Source of the DNA: Phytophthora hibernalis
Taxonomy: Eukaryota; Oomycota; Peronosporomycetes; Peronosporales; Peronosporaceae
Assembly (NCBI GenBank): GCA_012656075.1
Contig: JAAKBF010000343.1
Coordinates: 372,001 to 436,000, forward strand
DNA length: 64,000 nt
Reading direction: 5' to 3'
In this document: positions 10,859-22,215 of the stretch, one piece after another
How positions within the stretch are numbered: the first letter of the stretch is position 1
Layout of the letters: every line of letters starts with the position of its first letter
Notes under the pieces: generated by a model
What the model saw: the letters and a program-made list of their open reading frames with translations, nothing else
Told to the model about the DNA's origin: nothing
Database searches by the model: none
Translations under genes and position numbers: made by a program

Positions 10859-13800
10859 TCACTTGAGGCTCTTGGCCTTGCGGATGATCTCATCCACCAG
10901 CACCCAGTTGGCTTTTTCCATGCGTGCAACAATGTCAATGATGGATCGAAAGCGGGACTCACCCGTTTTCAATACGGTGCTCACAATGACCCATTCGCGA
11001 CGATTCTGTTCTCGGTATTCGGGATAGTCGGCCAGTAGCTTCTCGTACGTCTCCCACTCGAGCACGTAAAGTAGTGATGTGCCCAACGAAGAACAGGTAG
11101 CCGATCTAGGGATACCGTACAATAGCGACAATTCTCCAAAGAAATCGCCCTCATGCTTGACCAATTCGAAACCAGGTCCTTGTACCAGCACTTTACCTTT
11201 CGCGATGAAATACATGCTCCGATCGACGTCACCTTTGCGCACCACGGCCTCAGCAGATGAACAAATAATGTGCTTAAGACACGTCAACAATGACCGCAGG
11301 AAGCTTTCATCGCAGCTTTTGAGGATCGACACGCGGTTCGCAAAATTTCGCAGTGTGTACTGGGCGATGTCCTCTACCAGTAACGATGACAAACCCCGAA
11401 CACCTTCCAAATCGTCGTGACCGTGATACTTTAACCACGTGTTGGTATAATACAGACGCAGTCGTTGACGTACGTCACGCGGTACGTCGTTGTTCTGGAG
11501 AAAGTGGTAAAGCTCCATCAAATTCTGCTCGAACAGCATTTTGTGCTTGTAGTTGGCCTCGATGAGCTCTCCCTGGGCCCCCACCAACACGCCGAAGAGC
11601 AGGATGCACACCACGATGAATGCGATCTCCACCACCGTCTCAATCACATTCATACTCACGACATCGCCGTAAAAGACGGTGGTGATCGAACCGATCGCAA
11701 AATGCAGTGAACGAAGGTATCGGCGTGAAGTGGGCACCTCGCTCAGCGTCCCGAAGCCGTCGACTGGGAGCATTTTGTACGTTGACAACCACGACGCACC
11801 GTAGATTTCGTACGCGTGCAAGCCTAACCGGAACCAGAGGCAGGCGATCCAATGACCCGACAAGACGTAGACGGCCACCGTGCGGATAAAGTGCAGACGA
11901 CTCTCACTGATCGGGAGATTCAGGTCTGCAGCGAGAAATTGCGTTAACCGCTCGCTAGCTTCGATGGACTCGACAATGCGAGGCACTTTGTTCGACTGAA
12001 GCAATGACATGTAGAACCACCTGTGGTCTACCAGAGTGGAGGTTGATAGAGGAGGGAGATACAGCAACAAGTCCAAGGGCAACGAGGTGATCACGTCAAA
12101 CCAATAATGTCCTTTGAAGTGCCGTTGCCACCAACGCCGACGGTGCTTTGACTTTTTCTCTGAAGTGACGGAGTTAATCGACCGCGTACTACCTGCAGAT
12201 GATAGTGAAGACGGAGCAATTGGCGTTCGCTGTTTGACAACTGGGATATCCGTGCTACCACCGGCACTAAGGTACAAAACGCGGCGAAAGGCAGAGTGCT
12301 TGAGTGCAAGGTCTGCGAGGCAAATGATATCGACCCAGACCACAATGTGTTCCCAATGATGGAGAGAGAGGGCATCCTCAGCGTCACTGTGGAATGTGAC
12401 CATGTCTGAAGCGAAACACACGAAGAACGGAATTGTCACGGCGTAAAATCCGCCAACAAAGACGATAGCCCACTCCCAGAGTCGATAGCAGCGCGAAAGG
12501 AAGTTGACAAAGTCTTCAGCTTTGGTTGAAGTACTCGATGAACTATCTTGCAGCAGTGAATTGGAAGAAGCCCGGTGCGAATCCTGCAAGAACGAAGCCG
12601 GTTGTGGCCTTGGAGATCCACCGGAGTTTGAGCGATAAGATGATATCCTGCTGAACCAGGTGAACCTCATCATCTGATCGTCGAACCACTGATTCCAGCG
12701 ATTCTTACGCTTCAGCCATGATAAATAAATCTGAAAAAGTGAGGAGAACTCGGACTGGCGGCAGCGTTGAAGCAGCTCAAAGCCGAGGTTTAGTTTGCTT
12801 TCCGACTCCTTCGCATTGGAGTCCTGTAGTTCATCTCGAATCATGAGAGCAAAATGTCGGTCGAATAGTGGCAAAGATTGGCTTCGCTTCAGCTTTCGCT
12901 GTCGTCGATGTGCACGTGCTGCTCCCGAAGGCAACATTGTGAGGCCGAACGACTGATGGATTTCATGGCCATGACCACCATGAGGATGTTGTCCATTGAT
13001 ACTACCACGCTGTTTACGTTTCTCCTGAAGTCCACGTTGACTTGGTCGGTTGCGTGATTCATAGTTTGCTAAGAAACGCATTCCATCAGTAGTAACTAAA
13101 CTGCGGGTAGCACGTTGTGGACCAGCACCAGGCATTGTTGCACCGCAGAAAGTTTTGCGTGAAACTCGAATTCCTCGAGCAGTTTTGAGGCTGTCGGTGC
13201 ACTGTCATCTTCGCTTCTGGCCGTTATCTGGGGTGTAGTAGTTGCTTTGAGTTGCGGAGGTGGTAACAAGATCTGCTGTTGAGGTGGTGGCGTTGCCTCT
13301 GGTGGGGTCTGCTCAACAACTGCAACCGTAAATGCCTCGGCCATGAACAATGACACCTTATAACGCCGCCAACACTCGTCTTCCATCTCAACCAACTGGT
13401 CTTCGCGGTAGTACTCACGCATGCTTCGACTCACGGGGTTGATCTGGACCGAGGTGCCGTTTTTGAAGGAATTTCTTTTGATCAGTGACAAACCTGCAGT
13501 TGCATTCCTCGTTGAGTGCCATGAAAAAAGCCGACGGCTACCACTTGAGTTCCGGGGACTGTGTTATCAGCGTAAACTCGACCACGTTTCGCAGACTTCC
13601 GTCCACTTGGAAGAATATTACTCAGTACCCACCGATACAAGATAACGAACGCATTCGGAGTTTCTGTCGACGAATCTCCATGCAAACTGCTTCCGCCGTA
13701 TCCGGCAGTCTTTCGTAGAAGTTGTCGCACCTTTCTCTCTTCGAGAGCACCAGCCGAAACATATCTGAGTGGATCTTCAATTGGTTCGCCAGGGTAAATC

Positions 13801-16800
13801 TGCGACTTTGGATTGAGATCACGAAGCTCGTCAATTAGCTTTGGGTGTTTGGATCTCGCGGTGTCTCCACCTCCAGACTTGATGTCCTTCACGATCTCCA
13901 CAGTCATGATGTTGTAGCCCTTCAAGCAGTATTGCACCCATTGCACTAGTGCACGCTCCGTACTCTCAGCTTCTTCTCGTGGGCTCGACGCAAGCAATTC
14001 TTCCCAGGCATGTCTTCCTAATACAAGCAGCTCACTACAAGTTGTAGCTTGCACAGACGCAATTCGTCGTTGACCACGTAGGAAAATGCCACCTCACCAA
14101 ACAAACTGCCGGGCGTGATCGTAGCCACAGCTGTACCTGTGGACTTCCAGAGCACCATACCCGTTCCGCCCTTGACAATATACAACTTGTGGCCAAGATC
14201 ACCTTCTACTATGATAGTATCGCCAGGAATGTACAACTCGGACTTGAGTCTCACCGCCAATCCATTAATTTGGGCTTGGTTAAGGAATGGTGCAATGCAT
14301 AGATTTTGCAGAGTGTCTCCATGGAGATCCATCATCAACTGCACGCGCAAATTGGGAGATAAGTCGCTGAATGTGTCGTAAATGTCCAAGCCCTTGAGGT
14401 AATGGTGCTGAAACTTGAGATAATGCAGCACACGAGTACGGATACTCGCTGGTAGATCGTGGTCTCTTGCGAATGCATCGAAATGAGACTCGCGCTCCTT
14501 GAATTCCTTCTTGGTCTTGTCCATGTCGAGAATCAGCTCCGAGAGTTCACCCACAATGTGACCCACGATAAAAGCGCAGCACAAGCACGTGAACGTGGCC
14601 CAGATCGTCGCAGGCATGCCCAGTGGTACAATCTCCCTCGATCCCACAAGAGTTAGCTAAACACACACACCAAATCGTCTCGTTAGAGGTGAACACAGCG
14701 CAGCAATATATAATTGTGGACTCACCGTTGTCAATGCCCAGTAGAAGGCTCGAAGATAAAGCACTCCGATAGATTCATGCTCCATGTGCACAATGGGGTC
14801 GTGGTGGGTCCAGTTCTTCGGGTTATGATCGGTATGGCAGATCAAAAAGAAGACGCAGGCTGCTAAGTGTCCCGTAAACAGCAAAATAAGCACCAACTTG
14901 ATGGGACTCAGATACGCCGAAATGTTGCCACCTGTAGCAAACCGCTGCTGCAGTCGCATGATAAGAGAGTCGATTGTTTCCGGCACTTGACGTAGTCGAA
15001 GTAGGCGAGGTAGTCGGCACAAGCTCATGGCTAGAAAACTACTCCCGACATAGTAGAGAGGAAGACTACTTAGCAAGTCTCCGCGAAGTTCGTGTCCTGT
15101 ATATGTAGTACTCCGCTCTTCTCGAGAAATGAGGTTACTTAGCCCGACCTCTTCGCACTCAAAGAAGTAGAGTTTAAGGTAGATATCGGCAGCAAGCAGT
15201 GCATCACCTACGAAATCTGACACCACGAGAGCCGTCCGTAAACCACTCGAAGGGTGAGCTAGAAATCCAATCCGAAAAGTGACGAGAAAGGCGTTGTAGT
15301 TGTCCAGCACCAACACAATCAGGTCCCAATACAAGCGTAGACGCATTTTAATGCGCTGCTGCGTCCAGTTCTCCTTCTCCTCGAACATACTTGTGCACTT
15401 CTCAGTAAATTTCGAGAGCGTAGAACGAGACTTGATATTATCGATCACGGCCTCGAGAGTTAGCATATCGAAGATGTGTTGCTGGGTTGCTTGGATTCTC
15501 AGCGACTCCATCTCGGCAGGAAAATGACGCTCAATTTTCGCCACGAATGCCGTGTACGTGATGACGGACGCGTCAACCACAGTGGCAGCAATGACAGTCG
15601 TGGTAAAACTCTTTTGAAGGAGCAACTCGCACACACCAAAGCAATCGCCAGCACAGAGAGCACCAACAGGAACGGCACCTAATCGTTTACTGAAGATATT
15701 TGCTCTTCCGCTCACTACAACGTACATTTCTTCACAAACGGTGCCTTCTGCAAAGAATGGATCTCCTCGCTGAAAAAGTTGGCGACGAAAAAGCCCCGTG
15801 AGCTCATAGAGTAAGCGTTCATTCTGAGCATCGATGAAAAGAGGCACCTTCCGCACAGACTCAGCGTGAAGGATACCCGAAATTCGGTGCCGTAGTTGCA
15901 TTGGCAACCCATCCAGTAATTGTGCCTCGGATGTTACTTTCTGCACGTAGAGCTGTTGATGGTAGAACTGCCGAATTCGCGCTCGAACACTTTCCGATAT
16001 GCGAAAATGGCCTAGAGTGACGTTAACCGTGTTCATTTTCTCCGAGTGGTGTCGACTGCTAGCTGTAAGATTGGAAATGATGTTCGACATTGCACCGACA
16101 ACGCCGTAGTTTATGAGTCCGCCAACAAAGCACCAGGCAGCAGCAAAATAGCTCTCGTACGTCGAGAAAGCAACGACATCACCATACCCCACTGTCGTAA
16201 GCGCCACAATGGCCCAGTAGATCGACCGCACGTATGCCATCTTCACAGTGTAGATCGAATTGGGGTCTTGAACTTTAAATGTCGTACCAATTTGCCCGTA
16301 TGCGTCGTACAGTGTCCATGAGCAATTACCATACAGTCCAGCATCTCGTAGACACCGATCTCGAGTGAATTCTTCGATAATAGGCTCAAATTCGTCCTCT
16401 AAGACGCTGAATCGAGCCATTAAAAACCACAAACAGCCCGCGACGTGAAGCGTAATGGATACGTACAATAACATAGTTCCTGCCTGTTGTGCCTTTGATG
16501 ATAGAGCTCTAAGATGAGCGAACTCGAGAATCGTTTGCTGTAGGTAGCGTGCTCGAAACAATCTCACTAGTCTAGTCATATGAAGCCACATTGTCCATCC
16601 ATTGCCGTGCGCAACAATAAACTCCACCACGAGCGGTAATGGGAGGATTCCCAGTAGATCGAGCCATAATCCATTTTCGCGATAAGCGTCAAAAATGTAG
16701 CCCGGATCGCTCACTGTAATGAGTGCAAGTTGGTCAATGTAGGCGAAAAAGCGCGCTCTGAACACGAAATCCGCAATGTAGAAGCCTTCGACAAGAACCG

Positions 16801-18897
16801 ATGTTATGGACTGAAGCGAGTATTTTGATTTCTCTCCAAACGGAAATGTATCAGCGTCGAAAACACAATACAAAGGAACCTCGAAGATCACGAAAACGAT
16901 CGAAAACAACCGCGCGTGCTCCCACCATTTCCGAAAATTAGAGCCTGGCAGTCTCCACGGAATTTGCGGGCGTTTGGTGCCAGCAAGTGCACGCACATCG
17001 CTGCCAAAAGCTAAACTAAATCGGCCATTGCTCGAAGTGTTCTGGGCCATAACTGTAACATTATCCGACGAGCGTCCTAACATTTTCTTCATCTTCTGTT
17101 CTTGTTGATCTCGACGTGCGTGCATTGAACGCATATCTTCCAGGTGCCGCGGCGCGTTTTCGCGATAGAAAATCGTGAGTGTTTTGTAAAAGGATCGCTG
17201 AGGAAGCTTATAGAGATCACAAAACGTCTGAGCCCTTGCACGCTCGTCCGTTCGGCCAGGAAAAAGTAAGCAGCCTTCCGCAAAATGGTCACCAGTCTTG
17301 GCGTAATGGGTCATCGCGTGAGCAGGACCATCCAGTTTGACACTACCGCGTAGTACAAAGTACATTCCGTCAGGAAGTTTTTCAATGACCCAATCTTTCG
17401 GAGAGTACACGCAGTATTCGATGCGTAGTGCCAGCGTATTCACGAATTCAACGCTTTCTTTCGCCAAGAAAGCTACGTTTTGAATGCGTTGCGCCTTGAG
17501 AACACTGTACACACTCACACGTAAATGCCCGGGTAAACGCTCAATAACTTCGTCGTGATTGAGGGCGTGGTGGGTGGCCCACGCATTTTTGTAGTATCCT
17601 AGAACGCCATCGCGTACAGTTTCCGGGAAATGGCGCATCTGCATGTACTCTTTTGCGTTATCAACGTGCGCCATAAACTCCTGCATTCGAGCATTGCGAT
17701 ATCGAAAAATGAATAGGAAAGTGGCTAATACTGCCGTACTGAAAATTGCACCAACGATCTGAGCGAAGATCACGTAGAGTGTCTCGGCATTTGTCGTCGC
17801 TCCCACATCGTAGAAGCCCGTAGTCATGACTGATCGTGCCGCCCAATATGCTGCTCGTCCGTATTGCCTCCCCACGCTGGTTCCTACCAAGTAATCCTCG
17901 ATAGCCCAGCAAGTATAGCTCGATCCGTCACCAGTTGGCGAGACTCCTGTAATTCCTTCTGCGGTGCCGTGTTCACCGGCGCCAGGTATTGTTGTCAGCA
18001 CGATATGTGCTTTGCTACAGAGCAGAAAATCAATTCCACACTCGAGATGTGCGATAGCCATGTAACCACAAGCAATCCAGTGGCAAGCAGCAAGTCCTAG
18101 CGCCACTGTGTTAAACAGCAGCGCGTTGCCGGTATACTCTAGTGTCTGGACAAATTTGGATCCTGTGTACATTTGCTTGAGTTCGCGTGCACAGCCTGAT
18201 ACCCGGTTCAACCGCAACAATTTCAGCATTCTCAGTAAATGCAACGAATTCGGACCAAAGCCGAGTGCTAGCAGTTCTAGCGGAATCATCGATGTCATCT
18301 CTATCAAAACCGGACGCTGAATTCCACGATGATTGTGGCTTGCAGGAAGAATAGTGTTCAATGACCATGCAATCAGCATCGAGTCTCGCATTCGTGACAT
18401 GAGCGAAGCTTTTCGTTCAGTTGGTTTTGGCCCTTGTGTTGCTCTTGGTCGACGATTTCCGATTGCACCTGTTGCATCCGCAGCCAGAGCTGCTTGTTCT
18501 CGTCGTTGTGCGGCAAAAATATCCATCAGACTCGCAAAAGCTGCTGCGTCTGCAAGTACGTCGAGTACTGTCAGTACTGTGAGTTCCGTCGTCCAGCCTG
18601 TACTCCAGGTTTTGGAAGAGTACGGGTCGAACAAGAAGCCAATGCGTAGAGGTACCGACACAAAGACGTAAAATAATTCCAAGATGACCATCCCTACAAA
18701 CATGCCGCGCTTCCTCCGTCTGTAAAAGTCGACAATTTTACCCATGGGCCCTCCCCACTCGCTCTGTTTCCAAGCTTCCCCGGCGGATGGGGAGTAGATA
18801 CTCGCTCGCGCATTGTCGAAAGTCGGGTCATAGTCAAGAGATTGATAGGTAGAGCGTTGAAATTCTACGTGGACGCCTCCGGAAGGCGTTGGGTCAT
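10859..18897 (-). CDS. Four-module cyclic-nucleotide-binding voltage-gated channel in one polypeptide
   Basis: One gene of about 2,660 codons holding four tandem channel modules, each with six-span topology, a pore loop and a cyclic-nucleotide-binding domain (CNBD). Pore loops: module 1 MTTGFYDVG (about 17805-17830), module 2 LTTVGYGDVV (about 16174-16206), module 3 TLTLVGSREIVP (about 14628-14740, split by an intron), module 4 ITTVFYGDVV (about 11655-11688). S4-like arginine ladders are visible in modules 1-3 (LLRLNR, RLVRLFRARY, LPRLLRLRQV). CNBD 4 has the best phosphate-binding cassette (FGELSLLYGIPRSAT); CNBDs 1 and 2 are degenerate. A 69 bp intron (14657-14725, GTGAGT..TTTAG, phase 0) is clear. 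Frame changes at runs GGG 18891-18893 (plus-strand letters), AAAA 14083-14086, AAAAAA 13524-13529 and TTTT 13153-13156 join all parts, and the overlaps leave no room for separate genes. The ATG at 18897 becomes the start once the first run is read one longer. Each single piece is secure; the fusion is a strong inference. Confidence 0.85.
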
Positions 18898-18969
18898 TGC
18901 CCAAAATGCTGCACGATTATCACCACGCCGAGCAGTTACTGGCACAACAATAATACATAGCAGATCGGG

Positions 18970-18988
18970 CTTAAATGGGACGAATGAA
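18970..18988 (-). promoter_or_regulatory. Oomycete INR+FPR-like core promoter of the channel gene
   Basis: Minus strand TTCATTCGTCCCATTTAAG resembles the initiator plus flanking element. It is 73-91 bp before the ATG at 18897, supporting that start for the four-module channel. Confidence 0.5.
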
Positions 18989-19275
18989 GGTGGTTTCGAC
19001 TCGACACTAGCCTATTTTGGCTAGCATTGCTGTCACTTTAGACTCCTACCTGTCGATGGGATCTGTGACGCGCGCTATATGAACTTCACTATCAACTTTA
19101 ACTTGGTCACACGTCGCAGATTTTCAACGGACAAGTTTCAACTAAACCAAATGCTACGTTCATTCATGCAGATTTCTTGCAAGAAACGAGTGTGTGCACT
19201 ACGGTGCACTAGTTCTACGAACCTGTGCAGCGCATTGCGTCCAATATGCAACGTTTCTTCCTGACAACCGGTCAT
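18989..19275. other. Intergenic region
   Basis: Upstream of the channel gene and downstream of the sulfate permease. No coding signal was seen. Confidence 0.4.
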
Positions 19276-21339
19276 TTACACCGGAACGGCACCAATCGAG
19301 GACGGCGAAGTAGAACCCGAAGCTGGCAACGAACGTAGCAGACGCACTGCGTCCTCCACAGACACGCGTGGGTCGCCGCCGAGAATGCGCTTAGGCAAGT
19401 TGGTGGCCGCTAAAATATCGTGCAGACGGCCCTTGGCGTTGGCGATCGCGAAGCGCACCTTGCGCACCGCCAACTTCTCTTGCGTGTCCGACAGCACTTG
19501 GATCGTAGTCGCGTCCAGGTCGTTCATGTGGTACGCGTCTAGCACAACCCCGTGCGTGGTGACGCCCTGCTTGAGCAGTCGAGCCATCTCGCGCTCAATC
19601 GCCAGAGCTACGCGCTCGCAGTTGGCAAAGTACAGCGAGCTCTCGACTCGAATGACGACGATGTCATTCAAGTCTTGCGCCTCCGGGAACAGGTCACGGT
19701 CTACGAGGCTGCCGTTGTCTAGTTCTCCTAGAATGACAACCGGTGAGCGCTTGGTCTTGATCATGAGCGCCAAAACGGAGCAGATGATGGACGCAATGAG
19801 CCCTCGAGCACACCTAGTCCGAGCGTGAGGATGAAGGATGCAATCCAGACGAAGCACTCGTCGCGCCTCACACGGTAGAGCCACTTGGCCTCTTTGAACT
19901 CGACGAGCGTGTATCCGGCGACGATGATGATGGAGGCCAGTGTGGCTCGAGGCAGATAGTAGAGCGTACCCGTGAGAGTGTACAGTGAAAGGATGACGAT
20001 GAGTGTAGTGATGACGGACGCAAGCTGGGTGTGTGCGTTCTGCATGTTCACTGCAGTGCGTGACATTCCGCCGGTAGGAGGCATGGCCTGAAGAAGCCAC
20101 ACACGACACTGGCAATGCCGATACCCGTGAGTTCCTGTTCAGTGTTGATGTCTTCACCACGCTGGATTGCGAGACGCTTGGCCATTGCGATGCTGGAGAG
20201 GAAGACGACGAGCGAGACGGTGAGCGAGTTGAGCAAGATGGTACCGAAGCGGCCGTTGTCAATGAGTCCGTTGTCGAAGCCGTACCAAGGAGCAAGCGGC
20301 TCAGGGAAGCCCCGGGCACAGTACCAGTGAGCTTGAGTGCTTTGGGTCCGAGAAGGTATCCGACGATGCCACCGAAGATGCAAACGACGAGCGGTCCGAG
20401 GTCACAGAGCGTACGGGCGAGGAAGATGGCGATCAACCTTGCCTTCGACTTGGGTGCTGCGTCGATGGACTTGCGGTTGAGCGACTTGGCCTGGTTCTCG
20501 TCGGCTTGAGCACGGGTCGATTGCAGACCAACGTACTGCTCGTCGGTGATGGAGAACCCGTGACTGTCGTTGAATGCAGGAGTCTGCTGGGTGTTAGTGG
20601 TGTTGGTCTTGGCAGGGTCATCGAAGAGCTGAGAAAGTGCAGCGGACGGGAAAAAGCGCTTCTTGATCAACTTGACTGCGATGAGGTAGGCGATGGAAAT
20701 GAGGCCGACTGCCAGAGCGTTCTTGTTGGAGTGGCCAATGTTCTTGAGATTCTGGTACAGTGTCTGTACCGGGTAGTCCTGCGAGTCAAACTTGACACCC
20801 AGTACGTTCTGGAACTGCGACAGCATGATCAAAAGTCCTCCAGCCGAAATGAATCCACCCATAACGGGACGTGAGAAGAAGTCGGCGACTTGGCTGAGGT
20901 TGAAAATGCGAACGATTAAGAGGATAGTGCCGCTGAGAAAGGCGATCATGACTCCGGTGGCGATACGTTCATCCTCGTCCTCGATATCCTCCAGGATGGA
21001 ACCGGTCAGTAACGCGACCTCGGACCCACTAGCCACGGACAACACCGTGCTGGACCCGAAGAGAGCGTAAACGAGTGGCGAGGTGGCGGCAGTGTACAGT
21101 CCGTGGTGAGCAGGAACGTGCATGATGGTGGAGAGCGAAACCTCTTGTGGGATCAACATCATGGCGACGGTGATACCCGCAACGATGTCGAACTTGAGGT
21201 CACGTGCGACTTGGTAGTTGGGTAGCCATTTCAGGATCGGGACGTAGTGTTGAGCGACTTCGAACGCGGTTTTCTTGGGCGAAAGGAATCGTTGGTTGGG
21301 ACGTCGACTAGACCCGGTAAGGGAACGGATCCAATCCAT
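19276..21339 (-). CDS. SulP-family sulfate/anion permease with STAS domain
   Basis: An anion transporter of the plasma or vacuolar membrane. The N-terminal half has the SulP signature region (DIVAGITVAMMLIPQEVS, then HGLYTAATSPLVYALFGSS). The C-terminus has a STAS domain (VIRVESSLYFANCERV ... GVVLDAYHMNDLDATTI). A single open frame of 687 codons covers the locus, but its middle (20313 to 19801) is the wrong frame: it reads as Ser/Arg/His-rich nonsense, while the other two frames there encode the missing membrane segments (LTVSLVVFLSSIAMAKRLA, then MPPTGGMSRTAVN and LASIIIVAGYTLVEFKEAKW). The switches are at CCCC 20310-20313, AA at 20091-20095 and CCC 19801-19803 (plus-strand letters), each one base short; three losses restore the frame. 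The ATG is at 21339; an acidic frame from 21431 could be an alternative N-terminus. Neighbour of a sulfatase on the same strand. Confidence 0.9.
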   Translation of the reverse strand: MDWIRSLTGSSRRPNQRFLSPKKTAFEVAQHYVPILKWLPNYQVARDLKFDIVAGITVAMMLIPQEVSLSTIMHVPAHHGLYTAATSPLVYALFGSSTVLSVASGSEVALLTGSILEDIEDEDERIATGVMIAFLSGTILLIVRIFNLSQVADFFSRPVMGGFISAGGLLIMLSQFQNVLGVKFDSQDYPVQTLYQNLKNIGHSNKNALAVGLISIAYLIAVKLIKKRFFPSAALSQLFDDPAKTNTTNTQQTPAFNDSHGFSITDEQYVGLQSTRAQADENQAKSLNRKSIDAAPKSKARLIAIFLARTLCDLGPLVVCIFGGIVGYLLGPKALKLTGTVPGASLSRLLLGTASTTDSLTTAASVPSCSTRSPSRSSSSSPASQWPSVSQSSVVKTSTLNRNSRVSALPVSCVASSGHASYRRNVTHCSEHAERTHPACVRHHYTHRHPFTVHSHGYALLSASSHTGLHHHRRRIHARRVQRGQVALPCEARRVLRLDCILHPHARTRCARGLIASIICSVLALMIKTKRSPVVILGELDNGSLVDRDLFPEAQDLNDIVVIRVESSLYFANCERVALAIEREMARLLKQGVTTHGVVLDAYHMNDLDATTIQVLSDTQEKLAVRKVRFAIANAKGRLHDILAATNLPKRILGGDPRVSVEDAVRLLRSLPASGSTSPSSIGAVPV

Positions 21340-22215
21340 ATTGCGAGTTGATGAGTTGAAGTGAAGGTGGGCACTTGAGCCCGAGGCTGGGAAAGTAAGA
21401 ATGCGATCTCGTTGTCGAGTTCAAAATCCATGCTACTGGTAACGTCGTGCCGCTCTAGTGTACATAAGGACGAGTTGCTTCAGTCAAGTAGCACCACCGT
21501 GGATAGGGTCAGCTTGTATGGTCAGCTCTAGCGACCGATTGAACGATTCTGGATTATGGATGAACGAAAAAGCTTCGTGTTGAGATGAGGTGCTTCGCTT
21601 CGAGCTCAAGTTGTAGATATGCGTGAAATTCATCGGATACTGTTCACTTCTATCCAAAACTTGGTGATTTTGGCTTTAGTGAAGCAACTCCAGCAGCATG
21701 ACGAAGACCATCGCCTACATTGCATGCTTCCTAAACAGTGTGCAACAGCGACGTGCTACCGTCTACCAGAAAAGTCGCTGGAGTTTTTGTCGATATGAGG
21801 TGGTGAGCTCAGACACCGGGATGGACCCCGTTAAGATAGCTCCGCTACGTCTTAGCCACTTGTATCGCTGCGTCTTTCGTACGCGTCTGCTATCGCTCCA
21901 ACGGAAGTGAAGACGGACGTTTAATTGGTGATCGTCAAGCGAGAACCTGCCAATCGAGACTGGAGACGCCTCCATGTCAAAGCCACTGTCTGTTGGGGCG
22001 AGCTTGGATGGCCAGTACCGCACTTGCGTTCAGCGTCCATTTAGTTTGCTGGGAGCCCAGCCTCACACTCTCTAGGCTCGTCATTTAAGTGAGCTTGAGT
22101 TCCACTTTGCCGCAAAAACAAGAAACACCGGCATTAAAATGCTAGTTAGGCATCTTGTGTAGATTGAACAAAAAGTTATGAAAGTGTCTTAAGAAAGTTG
22201 TGTGTGTACCTTGCT
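21340..22215. other. Intergenic region between permease and sulfatase genes
   Basis: About 870 bp. It holds the promoter of the permease and the 3' end of the sulfatase gene. Small open frames (for example 21698-21910) have no recognisable features. Confidence 0.4.

Noticed and set aside
13096..13491. Separate gene between channel modules 3 and 4
   Set aside because: Its frame overlaps the neighbours on both sides and joins them at runs AAAAAA 13524-13529 and TTTT 13153-13156. It fits as a linker.
19801..20313. Ser/Arg/His-rich middle of the permease as a novel domain
   Set aside because: It is the wrong frame of conserved membrane segments. The true segments are in the other frames.
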